From: Sipunculus nudus | Taxonomy: Eukaryota; Annelida; Sipuncula; Golfingiida; Sipunculidae | Length of the DNA stretch: 64,000 nt | Direction: 5' to 3' | Assembly (NCBI GenBank): GCA_026874595.1 | Contig: CM049308.1 | Span: 93,735,624 to 93,799,623 of the forward strand | In this document: positions 1-11,778 of the stretch, in pieces | How positions within the stretch are numbered: position 1 is the stretch's first letter | How the letters are laid out: every line of letters starts with the position of its first letter | Position numbers and translations under genes: made by a program | Notes under the pieces: generated by a model | What the model saw: only the letters and a program-made list of their open reading frames with translations | What the model was told of the DNA's origin: nothing | Database searches by the model: none

Positions 1-3000
1 CAATCCGTTCCAGTTAACGATCGAGGTAACAGGTCAAAGTGGTGATGTCAGGGTATAACAGTATCAGTGGCAAGCAACGTGGCCAAGGTGAGTGTCAAGA
101 TTTTGTATATCAACCGTGAAAAAAAACAAAGAGGCTTCCACCGCTTACCGCACACCATGATCAGACTGACAGGATGCATGAGTCTCAGACATAGTCCCCT
201 GGTTGAGTCCTTAATACAGCCTTGTGTTTATGATTACCTGTTTAAACTATAAACGATGACTGAAAGAATAAATGCAACCGATGTTTGATTATTGATAAAT
301 ATGCCTTGGTTGCACTGGCATGATGACACTCTCGTATTTCGTAATGTCAGATCATATCATCCGCTGATAACCTTAATCAGAAGAACGTGTCAGTCGTGTT
401 GTCCGTGATGATATTAAAACATGTTATATTGAACATTGTGTACTGTGATCCCCCTCTATTAGAAATCTTGCTCAAGTTTTTTCCCGCCTTCTTTATATTT
501 CTTTATATTTAATTGGTACAGCACAAAGCACCACAAACGATCACAGTCATGCTCTGACAAAGTGACCACCTTCCAAAAGCTTATATATACTGGACGAGCA
601 AAGGGAGTCCGAATTAGCAGGGTATATGACCTAACACTTATAGTCATTTAGACAATGGCCAAAGAAAAGCGGTAAAGCCAATAAAAAGGTATGGTCCGCG
701 TCGATTTTAACCCCCCTTCATCAACTATTTTTAATTTGAACTTAACTTTCAAGAAGATAAAATAATAAAATTTTGATCAGATTTTCATTGCTATGTACTG
801 CTTTTACCTATTTAGAAAAAAAATATGTTATTATCATGCTTTTACCTGATCATAAGACATTTTTATTGAAACATACAAAAAATGGTAAAAATAGTCGCCC
901 ACCCTCACGAATTTAAAAAAAAAGTGCCTGAGAACCATACCTTTTTTTGGCCTAAGCCATGGACAAGTAATAAGGCGACGCCTTTATTTACATGCCGGAC
1001 TAGGCTAGTTCATATAAAATAACTCTTTACCTTACTTATTTTCTTTCATCGAGCAAGATCTGATTATGCATCCTAAATTTGTATTACCTTGATGTTGTAA
1101 ATTACATATTAGAGAGGAATAACTGACAAACTTTTAAAAACAGGCGTATAATCTAATATGCAAAAAACATGAAAACTAAGAGTATGAGACATGCTTTGTG
1201 TTCATCGTAGCAATGATATTTATTCAAAGGGAAAAATATCGACCTCAGCAGACGAATACATTGCCCGACCAGAGGGAACCGGCGGGGGGTGGGGGGATGT
1301 TCGGGAGAGGAGTTCAGAAACCCCATTTTCAGCTGACGCGATATTTGTAGTGTGTCAGACCGATTTGTGCGGTCAAGATCCCTTCCCTTTTCTGGATCTT
1401 ACACTTTTACTTTTCCTCAGGTCGATCCCTCAGTTTCTCACTGGGACATAAATCTAACTAACGATGTTTTCCACGGATTTACCCAACGAAACGGTGTCAC
1501 AGTTAAGGCTCGCTTTCTCAATTCAACATGTAAAGAAAAACAAAATAATATAGGCCCTAAACATAAATCAGTATTGTCAATTATTTTATCAGAATTCAGA
1601 ATCGAGGAAACATGAACTGTTTAAGCAAGTCCACATGTAGCATTTACTGCGATAAAACAGAATAGGTTAAATTAGTTACTAAGGAACTATTTTGTTATCG
1701 AGGTTACATAGTTTTCAGATGATATTAAATATCATCGTTTTCTCTATATCCGTTATCTCTGACTGCAATTTACTCGTCATGTATTCTTATTTCTACCGCT
1801 CGCATCCCCTATATCTGATATATATTTTCTGTACACCTAAGATTGCACTCATAAAGCTTTATGAGGCCCATTTCTAACTCCCCGAGATAGTTCTCAGAAG
1901 CCCCACTAGTCGACATAAATGATGTGGTAAAATGTTTGTATTTTGGAATTGTGGCTTGAAAAATCATGTACGGCCCCCTTAACTGTTAAGAATATCGACA
2001 AACAAGGTGTGATGGCGGAAAAAAACATTTCAGAGAGCTTATGAGCCCACAGAGGAAAAAATATTGTTCACATCAGAGCTGAGAATCTATGGTAAGGTGA
2101 AACTATTTTTTTTTTTCGTTTCATTTTGAACTAGTAGTGTGTTATAGGAATATAAAGAAAACTAACCAGGAATATCATATACACTTACCACAGGTAATGA
2201 AAACAATTTTGGCGTGTATATAATTTTATGTCCCATTGAAATTAAATCTATTTGAAATTAAATAAATGAAAAGTGTTGTTAAATGTATCCGTGTGTTATA
2301 AAATATATATTAAAACACAAGTTTGTTTTATGTATATGTATATACACTTCCGAGTTCATCCTAATGACGCGAAAAACCATATGACCTAAGCATTGAAAAT
2401 AATACCATTTATTTACAATTAAGTGATACATGTGCACAAAAACAAAGTATTATTACAAAAATACATTACTGCAAAGTGAATCTGTGTCTTTCACATAAGC
2501 ACGCGATATTTCTAGAATAAATGGTTGTAATCTTAACCATCATCACAATAAAATCATGACATATTACTACCTCCTGGAGACGGTATTTAAACATATAAAT
2601 GTCAAATATGCTTGATAAGTTTGATGTTATCATTTCCCATAACACGTGGGGAACAGCCTGAGTTAAAAGATATCTATGATATTATTCATTGTGAGGAGGA
2701 GGGAGTTGAGAACAATGTAATTGACAGTGGCACACCACGCTTAACTATATACAATGTACATGTATTAACTAACTAACGGTGGTGTCAACAGACGGCCTGA
2801 AGCCACTCACCGCGGATAGAATCTTGCAGCATAAAGTCCCAGTCCTTAGGTTTTGTTTGTTACAAATTCTTTAGGCGTAGACTAAATGCTACCGGAGAAT
2901 TTGTGCCTTTGTCACTGACATGTTTCTGTTTCATGCAATAATTTTTCAAACTTTCTAAACTTTTTCATGCTCGTTATGTTTAACCAAACTATTCAAATTA

Positions 3001-3279
3001 CACAATGGATATCAGGCATACCCTTTTTATTGTTCTGAATCGCCAAAAAATACTCTTGATTCATATGAGTGGTAATTCTTTTGTTCCTTTCTTGTCCCTG
3101 GCTAGCTTTAAACACTTAAACATTCTGCAGGGATAACTGTCAACTGGCCACACCGAATACGTCCTTCATTCATACTTGCATTTATAATATTTTTGTCATA
3201 TAAAATAAGTGTCAGCATAATATGCAGTCGTTGTATCACTAAAGCTCCTTGAAATCTGCGTTTTTGTTTGCAGAGATTT
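1..3279. other. Non-coding stretch, no recognised gene
   Basis: No reading frame here resembles a known protein. The longest open frames are under 110 codons and look like chance openings in AT-rich DNA. A G-rich patch lies near 1280-1300 and short TA runs near 2300. It lies 3' of the minus-strand GPCR gene, so its right end may hold that gene's 3' UTR, but no polyadenylation site was established. Confidence 0.6.
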
Positions 3280-4254
3280 TTATGAATGAAGCCCCGACGA
3301 GTTTGTATCGGAGCCCAGGGGGTCAGAACGAAACGCCCAAAGTCCTCTGACAGCGGAACGGAACTTGGGAAGCCGCAGAGCATAAAGACCAACATTAAGG
3401 AATGAATTAGACACGCCAAGGTAATGAAGTCCAATGCGAATTCTGTTCAGATTGTCATCTAGAGCCTTGTATCCATAGGCTTGAATTGCCAGAACAAGAA
3501 AGGGTGGACCCCAGCACAAAGTGTATAGTCCAACGACAAGAAAAGAGGTTTTGGTGACGGCAAATTCTCTTTTGTAGCGAGCTGCGGCTCCTCTAGCTCT
3601 GTTGACAGGCATCTTTTTCTGGTGGAGCAGCACAGTAATGGTGATCCGAGAATAGAAGAAAACCATCAGCAACACGCTGGTTATATACAAAGGTATGACC
3701 ACTAGCGCCACATAGTACCACTGCAAAACAGTCAAAAGATTACACGAAGTGTAGCAGGACTTCTTTGCAAGTACAGGACCCACAAACCCGACTAGAAATG
3801 ACAGGCTCCAACCCAGACCAGCGCATATGTTCAATGTCTTCTTCGTCATCAACATCTGTCTGTGGAGGGGGTTTACTATCGCTATGTAACGGTCACATCC
3901 TATCAGCACCAGAAACCAGACGGACGCCATATTAGGGAAGAGCATCGCAGAAAACCTCAGAGCACACAATATCCCGTATTGAAGAAGTGATGGGGACACG
4001 TAAAACACCACGAAGTAAACCATGGACAATCCAACAAGGAAATCCGCCAGCGCCAGGTTCAGCAACATAAAATTAGCCAGAGAATGCAAATCTTTGGTCT
4101 TGCAGTAGGCCCATATAAATAAACCATTACTGGAACACATGAGCACCATTAGCAGGAGCCCCAGCACGGTGTAGCTTATCCTCTCAGTGGATGTCTTCAG
4201 TGTCCAGTCTATAGGTCTGGTGTTGTTTGTGAAGTGTGTACACACATTATCCAT
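3280..4254 (-). CDS. Rhodopsin-class (class A) G-protein-coupled receptor, single exon
   Basis: Predicted seven-transmembrane receptor of 324 residues on one exon; it would sit in the plasma membrane and couple to heterotrimeric G proteins. Hallmarks are visible in order: an N-glycosylation sequon at residues 10-12, N43 in TM1, the LALAD motif with D71 in TM2, C97 at the top of TM3 exactly 25 residues before R122, DRY at 121-123, cysteines 167 and 171 in the second extracellular loop, P188 in TM5 and CWGP at 247-250 in TM6. The TM7 NPxxY motif is changed to NVGLY (287-291). Overall resemblance is to amine, adenosine or melanocortin-type receptors, but the ligand cannot be named. The start is the first ATG, and its surroundings are conserved in two decayed copies (10061 and 27719), where the ATG is also kept. 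The 5' flank is shared with the copy near 10.1 kb. It could be an orphan receptor specific to this lineage. Confidence 0.92.
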   Translation of the reverse strand: MDNVCTHFTNNTRPIDWTLKTSTERISYTVLGLLLMVLMCSSNGLFIWAYCKTKDLHSLANFMLLNLALADFLVGLSMVYFVVFYVSPSLLQYGILCALRFSAMLFPNMASVWFLVLIGCDRYIAIVNPLHRQMLMTKKTLNICAGLGWSLSFLVGFVGPVLAKKSCYTSCNLLTVLQWYYVALVVIPLYITSVLLMVFFYSRITITVLLHQKKMPVNRARGAAARYKREFAVTKTSFLVVGLYTLCWGPPFLVLAIQAYGYKALDDNLNRIRIGLHYLGVSNSFLNVGLYALRLPKFRSAVRGLWAFRSDPLGSDTNSSGLHS

Positions 4255-4599
4255 TATCCCAGGTTGAAAGCTTTACTAACTTGAGAAGACTCTAAAGCCA
4301 CAAACACAGCTAATGTCCAATTCTGGGTTAATTTAAAAAATATTTCCTTCAACAACCGGATAAAGGAGACGCTATTTTTACGATAACAATGCTCTAATTA
4401 TAACAGCCCTTCAAAACCTGTGCTTATCATCGCAAAGGACATGGCGTGGTTTTGTGGTTTACACAGGCGGATACGAGGTCACGAGGATGTATAAGATATT
4501 TGTATTATTACTTCAATATGCCTGAGGTTTGGGCCTCTTTCGGAAAACTTTCATTAACCTAATTATGATAACCTGCCGCCCATTCATGAACACACCCTG
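4255..4599 (-). other. GPCR 5' flank, conserved in the second copy
   Basis: No gene. The sequence aligns by eye with 10062-10345, upstream of the decayed second GPCR copy. Shared blocks include GCAAAGGAC/GAAAAGGAC followed by GTGGCGTGG and a CGGAAAACTTTC-like block. It is probably the promoter and 5' UTR of the receptor, carried along in the segmental duplication. Confidence 0.5.
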
Positions 4600-4742
4600 T
4601 TCATCCATGGATCGAGAGAGCGCAACCTTGTGGTAAAGACTTTGGCTAGGAGTCTTAGTGAGGATGACGGTCTATACGGGATTCGAACTCACAACCTTGC
4701 GATCACAAGTCCAGCGCCCTAACCATTACGCCGCCACGCTAC
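4600..4742 (-). mobile_element. tRNA-derived SINE
   Basis: On the minus strand from about 4742 the sequence has a good RNA polymerase III box A (TGGCGTAATGGTTAGGGCGC) followed by a box B (GAGTTCGAATCCC, complement of 4678-4690), spaced as in a tRNA. It then runs on into a tail that is not tRNA-like. The acceptor stem does not pair as in a functional tRNA, so this is a tRNA-derived SINE rather than a tRNA gene. It sits between the GPCR start and the decayed DUF2236 copy. Confidence 0.7.
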
Positions 4743-4796
4743 AAATCCCATGTCTCAATCCCCATTGACGCGAATCCATTCTCTTATACATGCTTT

Positions 4797-5102
4797 TGCC
4801 ATCAGTGTAAGCGTCTGACATGAGGTCAAACTCAAAAGGCGGGTTTAAGACTCCGCGTGAACACCTAATGCCGAGCCGTCCTGGATACATGACCACTAAA
4901 CCCAGAAACTTCGATTGTACGACACGTGGTGTCTAACATCTTAGTAAAGACCAAAGGGAGAAAACGAAACACGCGATGTGTTTTTGGTAAAACCGCATTT
5001 CGTTCTTGAACCGTTCAAAGTCCACCCATGACGGCATATCGTCCGGACTGTTTCCATTGCCCCGTCCACCATACAGCCTTTACGGAGGTCCGACAGCTTC
5101 AT
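4797..5102 (-). pseudogene. Decayed copy of the DUF2236/MpaB-like gene
   Basis: Three blocks match the intact gene at 10688-11668 in the same order and strand, joined by internal deletions. The start region (5102 downwards, including the ATG and the KGCM-like segment) matches 11668 downwards. A middle block with GTGTCTAACATCTTAGTAAAG matches the segment near 11440-11465. A 3' block with GTAAGCGTCTGACATGAGG matches 10956-10975. About 700 bp of parental sequence are reduced to about 305 bp, with frameshifts. Flanking sequence out to about 5175 also matches the flank of the intact gene. It is the dead partner of the intact GPCR in this copy of the gene pair. Confidence 0.85.
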
Positions 5103-7126
5103 TTTCTCTCACCGACTATTGTAAATAAAGCGGAGATCCATATAACGAAAACATATTTGTCTATGGCATACTGAAAAATTAAAAATTTTTAATATTGAAC
5201 ATGTTTCTTTTTTTAATTATATTGTTGTGTTTAAATCTAAGTGCTGTTAAATTACACGATCGTGTGTGAGTTAAGTGCACTTCCGCATATCACATTTTAG
5301 TGCTCTAAAGAACCTGAAAGTCAGGTCGATTATGTTTGTGATATTAAGAATACAATTGATTAATTGGCATTTAGCATTGCTTCCACGACAATGATGGAGA
5401 ATAGGTTGGTCGATCTCGTATAATCTCAATAATTGTCCTGCCAAACACTGACAACCGATGGAATATTGATCAAGAGAGATAATAGTTTGCTTGGTCTACT
5501 ATTGATTAAATGTCATGAAAAAGGACTGATATTGATGCTATGACTGACTAGATTTCTTGTAAGAACTTTATAAGAGTAATTTAGCTTACATTTTTAATCT
5601 CTAATCAAATTTTCTGCATATGATAAGTATTTTCTTGAAAATACGTTTCAGTTTGTACTTCAAACATCTGGATAGTTCCAGCATATAACTTCTAGAATAG
5701 ATATAAGTGTGATTCAGTCCCTGGGTTGAGTTCAGTGTCGATTCACATGAGCGGGTTGAAACTCATCGTTTGAGAATGTACACTAGCTCTAAAGATTATT
5801 ACTCGGGGTTTTTTTCATATATAGATCCACAGGTACAAGTCGAACATTTGCTTTATTTTCTTACAGATGGCACTGCGATAGACCTTTAACGATTTTTTTT
5901 AAGAAAAGAAAATATCTAAAAGGTTTCCCCTTAGGACACCTGGCATCGACTTCGACACTTCAAGACTACAAACGGACATTTCTAAGGCGTAACCTTTCAG
6001 GAATTGCGGGACAATGATATGGAGCCATCTCAATAAATATAAAAAATGAAAGGGTATCTGTCCTGTTTTTTTTTTTTTTTTTTTTAAGTTACTGCCCATC
6101 ATATTACTGAATATATGCATATTACAACATCTTTCGTTAGGTTACATCCGCGGTATTCGGCCAGGTTGTGCGGGACGGCTTTCCAATAGCGAGTTGCCAT
6201 GTACCCAGATCAATGGGAGTCAATGAGCCTTGAAGATTATTTGAGTATTGAATAGTTTGACTAGATCTGGTTGGCTATAGCCATCATAACAGGTGGTGAT
6301 GAAAACCCCCATTGTTTGGTTGTTATTTGTGTTTAGCATAATCTAAACCAAAATTGACCGTGGTCTATTAGTTTTCAATATGTTACAGTGATACAGTGAT
6401 ATCACGTGCAGGTTATCCCCAGCGTCGAATGCTGATCGACAAAATCATTGTATTATCAAGGTGAACATAAAATTTATGTAGCCCAAGATCAAAGACTGAT
6501 ATTCAAATGTTAAATGTAGACGGTAAGACCGGAGAAACGGGAACCCTCACAAAACACTGAAAAGAGAAGATCGCGAAATATGACCTCGTGAGTATGGCCA
6601 TGCACAGTATTTTAGCTTCACTGAACTTAGGCCAGAATTGTATGGTGAGGAGAAAAAATATATCAGAATTTAGATATTAAGTCATTCAAGAGAGGCCCAA
6701 ATCTCAGGCTGTTCAGAGACGTTGAACAGGCACATTTCATAAGTGCCCGTCGTCCAGGAAAATGAAGTGCTGTCCCCTAGTGGTAAAACAATCTACTACT
6801 GGTCGATCTTGACTCAAACGGGGTTGTTTTGATAGATGTCGCGGCAATCGACCCTGGAGAAAATATTGTCAAATATCTCAGCTTTTAGGTCTAAACATGA
6901 AAAATTATCCACTGAGGCACACTTTGCATCATTTCTGATAGTTCAGGATCAGATATGCAGATCCGGGGGAGCTGGCCCACCGTCAGTTATGATATAGATT
7001 ACAAATGTACTGACGGTTGACACACATGTTTTGAGTTTATTTCTTCATGTTAAAGATATTATCGGATGTGATCCCAATGGACTGACGGTCGATGTAGCTT
7101 TCATAGAAGTCAGGTGACAGATAAAC

Positions 7127-7127
<1 letters not shown>

Positions 7128-7213
<86 letters not shown>
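7128..7213. repeat. (TA)n microsatellite
   Basis: Two runs of TA dinucleotides separated by a CATT interruption near 7166, followed within 20 bases by a G tract. Confidence 0.95.
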
Positions 7214-7214
<1 letters not shown>

Positions 7215-8782
7215 TAAATGTAACAAGTTGGGGGGGGGGGGAGGGCTAGTGGATTAATGCATAATTATACATGTAGGGGTGAGCTGCCTGTCTGTCATAT
7301 TTATGTGTATTATTGGTCAAAGAATGCTGATTATATTTAAGTTATAAGGGGGGTATATTTAACTTAGCAATAAACAAAACGTCTCTCGGAGAGGAACGGA
7401 GACTTCATAGCACAAGTACGAAATTATCCGGCACTATTTTTTTGTGAACTGATTTATATATATATATATATAAATATAAGCCTTGGATAAATAAATCAAG
7501 ATAAATGAACACAAGCGCGCAACAATATATGTTTTCTTTGATTATTTATCCTGATATAAAGGGTCGTTCATAAGATAAAGACACAATTGCACAAACATTC
7601 AGATGTATTTAACAACATATCAACAGGAGTTTCCTATTTATGAATATTGTGCTCTAAATTTTTAATTTTGATATTGTCTTCGTTTCTGTTAAATGCATAG
7701 CAGCTGAAATAACTTTTCCATGATGCGGTTTCTTCAGTTAGTCTATATTTTTTTTTTTACACACAAACACAAAGTCCGATCTCTGGTATGTATACGTCAG
7801 GGCTTATTGAAATGCATATTTTATTTCACATATGTGTAAATGTAGGCAGGTACATACATTTGTTATCGATAATACATATACCATATAACGATGCTTTAAG
7901 TATCGTCTAATTATTCACCAGCGGCGAGGACAAATAAGTTCAAAATTAGTTCCCTCTGAGGGTTTCAGTGGATATAAACTGCTATCAAACCTATTCCGCT
8001 AAACACCTTATTTATGAAGAGGAAGTAAGTTTCAGTGCTTGCTTTTGAAATTATACAAGTCAAATATTTTGCATATTTTAACTGAACGATAATATTATAT
8101 CAAGTTAAAAAGATGAAAAAATAGTGATTTTTCCGAAGACAAGAGGAGGTGAACAAAGGCTCGTTTTCAGATTCAGTAATCAATCCACAAAGAAGTGAAT
8201 GGCGGCAGTGATGGTTAAGAAATCATGTCGACAGAAAATCCGAAGCCCCTTACCAATATGGTGAAATATTTTTTTTATTTGGAAAAGGACAGGAGCGAGA
8301 TATTGACATGCATACTTTTTCTTCCAATGTTTGATGGGCTGAGGCCATCATCACTGTAAATAAGAAGAATTAGAATCGTTTAGTATCGAATCTATATTCT
8401 CGATAAAAAAAAATGGTTCATCTGGGGGGAAGAGGGGGCTCTGGATCCGCCACTGAGACATTTATGAACTTCGGGTTGTAAATTATGTACTGTAGGTTAT
8501 TGTTGCAATACACATGGAAGACATCATAAATTTGTATTCTCATGTTTATTCGTATATATGAAAATATTCGACAACGGATTTAGTGACGGTTCTTTCTTTC
8601 ATATTCTTTATAATAGAAAACTTGCAGGTACCAAACCAAGGAGATGCAGATGTTCTGCAGATAATGATGTAAATATTATAAGAATTATCTGCCTCGTGTT
8701 TTTTTTGTGTCCCTAATAAATTTAAGTACAGGTATGTCCATTCTAATGAATATGGGACAAGCTTCCCATGACCTTCACATCC

Positions 8783-8808
8783 GAAGAGAGAGAGAGAGAG
8801 AGAGAGAG
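8783..8808. repeat. (GA)n microsatellite
   Basis: Uninterrupted AG dinucleotide run of about 26 bases. Confidence 0.95.
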
Positions 8809-9924
8809 TAATGAACTATGTTACACAGTGTACAGACAGAACGTACCCTAACTTATCATATTAATATAACACATGTTAGAAATATTAGGTATTAAATTCA
8901 AGCATATCTGCGTAATAAATGACATACATTAAGCGTATGAAGATATATGTGTATGAGTATCACATGAATATGTGTGACAAAGGAAAAGGCCAAATGCGCA
9001 GCTAACCGCGTCCACTGTCAGATATATTGACCGTTGAGACTTTTCATATGACAAAACTGACACAGGGCCTACCAGGCGTACCATTATTAACAAGTACTTG
9101 GCATGGGCGGTTAGACTCAAAACCAAAAATGATTAAACATATTTAAATGAAGAGTTGGGGCTTGTCAGTTAACCTATGACATGCTTCTCCTAATCGTGAA
9201 ATGGAATCCTCGACACTGATAAGTCATTATGCAAAGAGGGAATGGAACCGTATGCACAAATACATAATCATTTAAATAATTTATGTTAGATGTGTATACT
9301 TGTCTGAAGTTGCTTGAGATCACCGGATGGGTGCTCAACCGTTTTGTTTGTGAAAAGTCGGGTGCCATTCAGGTGAGTAGAGTCTGCATGTACAAAATCG
9401 TGTGCTGTCCAGTACTGAAGTCTCTGCAGAAGTCTCCTGTTTGACCATCTAGGTGCAAGTATATCAGATTCGGATGCTGATTCTGGCGACTAACTGACTT
9501 TTTTTACGACTGAATTTGATCTACCTGATCGGTCTTGTCCGAGATGGGTGTTCACGAACAACATCAATGTGAGGTGGATTCTGTGTTGTGTCTCATCTCT
9601 GTGCGTTTCTGCATCTGTTACGTTGCTTGTTCTTTCTGTTCTGTTTGGCTTATCCATGCATCAGTCGCCATATCCGTCGTCACAATCTTCAGTATAATTT
9701 AAGTGTAAACGAAAATGTAAAGTACGTTTGTATATATTTATTTTGGTAATTTTTAACACGTTTACATTTCATAGTACCTGATCACATTTGCATTTGATTC
9801 ATTTTAAAAATTTGTATTCAATTAAATTTTATCAAAGGATGAGATTGTTTGCATTTGTTTTATTTTATCTTTCTGTTGTAGCGACAGCTCTGTGACTAGC
9901 GGCTCCTGCAGCTCAGTGAACCAA

Positions 9925-10075
9925 AGGCCCATATAAATAAACCATTACAAAAAAACACATGCGTACCAGCAGCAGGAGCCCCAGCACGGTGTAGCTGATC
10001 CTCTCAGTGTCCAGTCTATAGGTCTGGTGTCGTTTGTGAAGTGTGGACACACATTATCCATTGTCCCAGGTTTAA
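9925..10075 (-). pseudogene. GPCR pseudogene, second copy (N-terminal fragment)
   Basis: Matches the 5' end of the intact GPCR (about 4107-4265) on the same strand. It covers the start codon (10061), the N-terminal tail and part of TM1, then stops. A block corresponding to part of the threonine-rich N-terminal segment is deleted, and several substitutions are present. No trace of TM2-TM7 is visible. It lies 5' side to 5' side with the flank shared with 4255-4599 and next to the intact DUF2236 gene, so it is the dead receptor of the second gene pair. Confidence 0.9.
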
Positions 10076-10687
10076 AGCTTTGCTAACGTGTTGCTATACA
10101 CTCCAAAACAACTCAAGATTATGTCTTAGTCAATGAAGATATTTCTTTCAAATCTTTCAACACGCCGACCTTGAAAACGCTATACTAAAGAAAACATGTT
10201 ACCCCTATAACCCTGAGCTCATCATCGAAAAGGACGTGGCGTGGTCTTGTGGTAATGCGGCATTAAGTCACGGGCTGTAATAGAATTTACTATATTTACC
10301 TCTACCAATAGTCAGAGATTGGGACTAATATCGAAAAACTTTCCATAACTATAATGATTCCGAGTGTTTGTTATTTGTTACAAGAACAAGCAATTGGAGG
10401 CATTGATATGATGATATACCCTCGCCTGGCTCGAATGCAGTACAATAGAAAACCCGAGCAAGCCATACCATACACTATTTTATTCCGTCAGTCAACAGAA
10501 TCATCGACATTAATTAAAGTCCTTAAACCTTATGCTTAACGGCCAGGTTTAATGACGATATTGAAGCTAATATAAACGCAGCAGTAAGGGTGTTTTCCTA
10601 AATTTCTTTTACAATCTGGTTTATAAGGCAGCGTTTCGTTCAAGTTGAAACATGGTGTTTTCTACGTTCTCCATGTCGTCTGCGTAT

Positions 10688-11668
10688 TCACATCTCCTTT
10701 GGTATTTCCGCGGTTTTGTGCAAATACTTTTGCATCATAAAGCGCAATGTCCTCCTTGTGAGCTCATTACTGAGGGTTTCGAAACCTGGTACCCATCGAA
10801 CCAAAAACATGAATATTCGAAGGAACCAAACTCGTAAAAAATCTGTAATGGGAAGCTTGCGCGGCGGCATATTCCATCCACTACTGACACGACTTAATTC
10901 TATTATGGATTCTTTGGAGAAAAGCTTGAAACCTGGCGGTATGTTTAAGCCATCAACGTAAGCGTCTGACATAAGGTCAAAATTCTTAGGCCGGTTCATG
11001 AGGCCCGGCACCACCATATCGCGCTCGATTTCTTTACATAGGCTGTAAGCCTGATCGTAACCACCTGAGCATAAGTTATACTTGTCTTTGATACCCAGTA
11101 AGTAACCGAGACCCCTCCAGAAGTGTACAACATCCTCTAAATCGGCACGTGAACACTTAATACCAAGTTCTTCTGGATACATTACTATTATACCCATAAC
11201 ACCGGACTGTACCACAGACATGTCATACTGCGACACGTACATGAGGCCAGCGTCACCGTGGTCGGTGTCACGTGACCAAAGTCCCTCTTTCTTCGAATTC
11301 ATGGACTTGGCCACCCTCGCATGCATTTTCCTGACTGTCTGCACAGATTTATATGCCGGATCCGAGGAGTCCCAAACATAACCGGTGAACCACAAGAGTA
11401 AGTGACGCAATGTGTCCAGATAGCGTCGTAATGCCTTTTCCGGGGTGTCTGACATTTTGGTAAAGACCACAGAGGCTAAGAGGTGATTGATGCTAAAACC
11501 AACCAACATCGAGATGTACATCGCCAGCACGCACACGGCGATGTGTTTCTGATGAAACCGCTGTCCGTTCTGGAAACGTTCGATGTCCAACCAGGACGGC
11601 TTGTCGTCCGGACTGTTACCACTGTCACCGTCTTCCATACAGCCTTTACGGATGTCCGAGAGCTTCAT
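10688..11668 (-). CDS. DUF2236 / MpaB-like (rubber oxygenase catalytic domain) membrane protein
   Basis: Single-exon gene of 326 residues. The central region resembles the DUF2236 family, which covers the ER-bound oxygenase MpaB and the latex-clearing/rubber oxygenases, haem-dependent oxidative enzymes in the characterised members. Visible family-like blocks are RRYLDTLRHLLLWFTGYVW (81-99), VRKMHARVA with a conserved-looking Arg/His pair (112-120), SQYDMSVVQSGVMG (146-159), a VVHFWRGLGYLLGI block (180-193) and an NLC turn (198-200). A hydrophobic segment at about 43-65 and another at about 278-293 suggest membrane anchoring, fitting an ER location. The substrate in animals is unknown. The ATG at 11668 is in good context (GAAAATG) and is matched by the ATG of the decayed copy at 5102. 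The assignment rests on recalled family patterns, so haem ligation is inference. Confidence 0.8.
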   Translation of the reverse strand: MKLSDIRKGCMEDGDSGNSPDDKPSWLDIERFQNGQRFHQKHIAVCVLAMYISMLVGFSINHLLASVVFTKMSDTPEKALRRYLDTLRHLLLWFTGYVWDSSDPAYKSVQTVRKMHARVAKSMNSKKEGLWSRDTDHGDAGLMYVSQYDMSVVQSGVMGIIVMYPEELGIKCSRADLEDVVHFWRGLGYLLGIKDKYNLCSGGYDQAYSLCKEIERDMVVPGLMNRPKNFDLMSDAYVDGLNIPPGFKLFSKESIIELSRVSSGWNMPPRKLPITDFLRVWFLRIFMFLVRWVPGFETLSNELTRRTLRFMMQKYLHKTAEIPKEM

Positions 11669-11778
11669 TTTCTTTCACCAACTGCTGTAAAAAGCAGATA
11701 TTCATGAAGCGAAAGGAACTATAAAACATATTTGTCCATAGCATACTGACAAGATCAAGAATAATGAAAGTCCGTAAC

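Larger units (their letters stand above)
5176..9924. other. Long non-coding stretch with microsatellites
   Basis: No recognised gene. The stretch holds poly-T (6066-6085), a long interrupted (TA)n (7128-7213), a G run (about 7229-7241), a short (TA)n near 7457-7472 and (GA)n at 8783-8808. Open frames such as those near 8929-9126 and 9174-9368 resemble no known protein. Confidence 0.6.

Noticed and set aside
4676-4742. Functional tRNA gene
   Set aside because: Box A and box B are present, but the acceptor and anticodon stems do not form a proper cloverleaf and the sequence runs on into a tail, as in a SINE.
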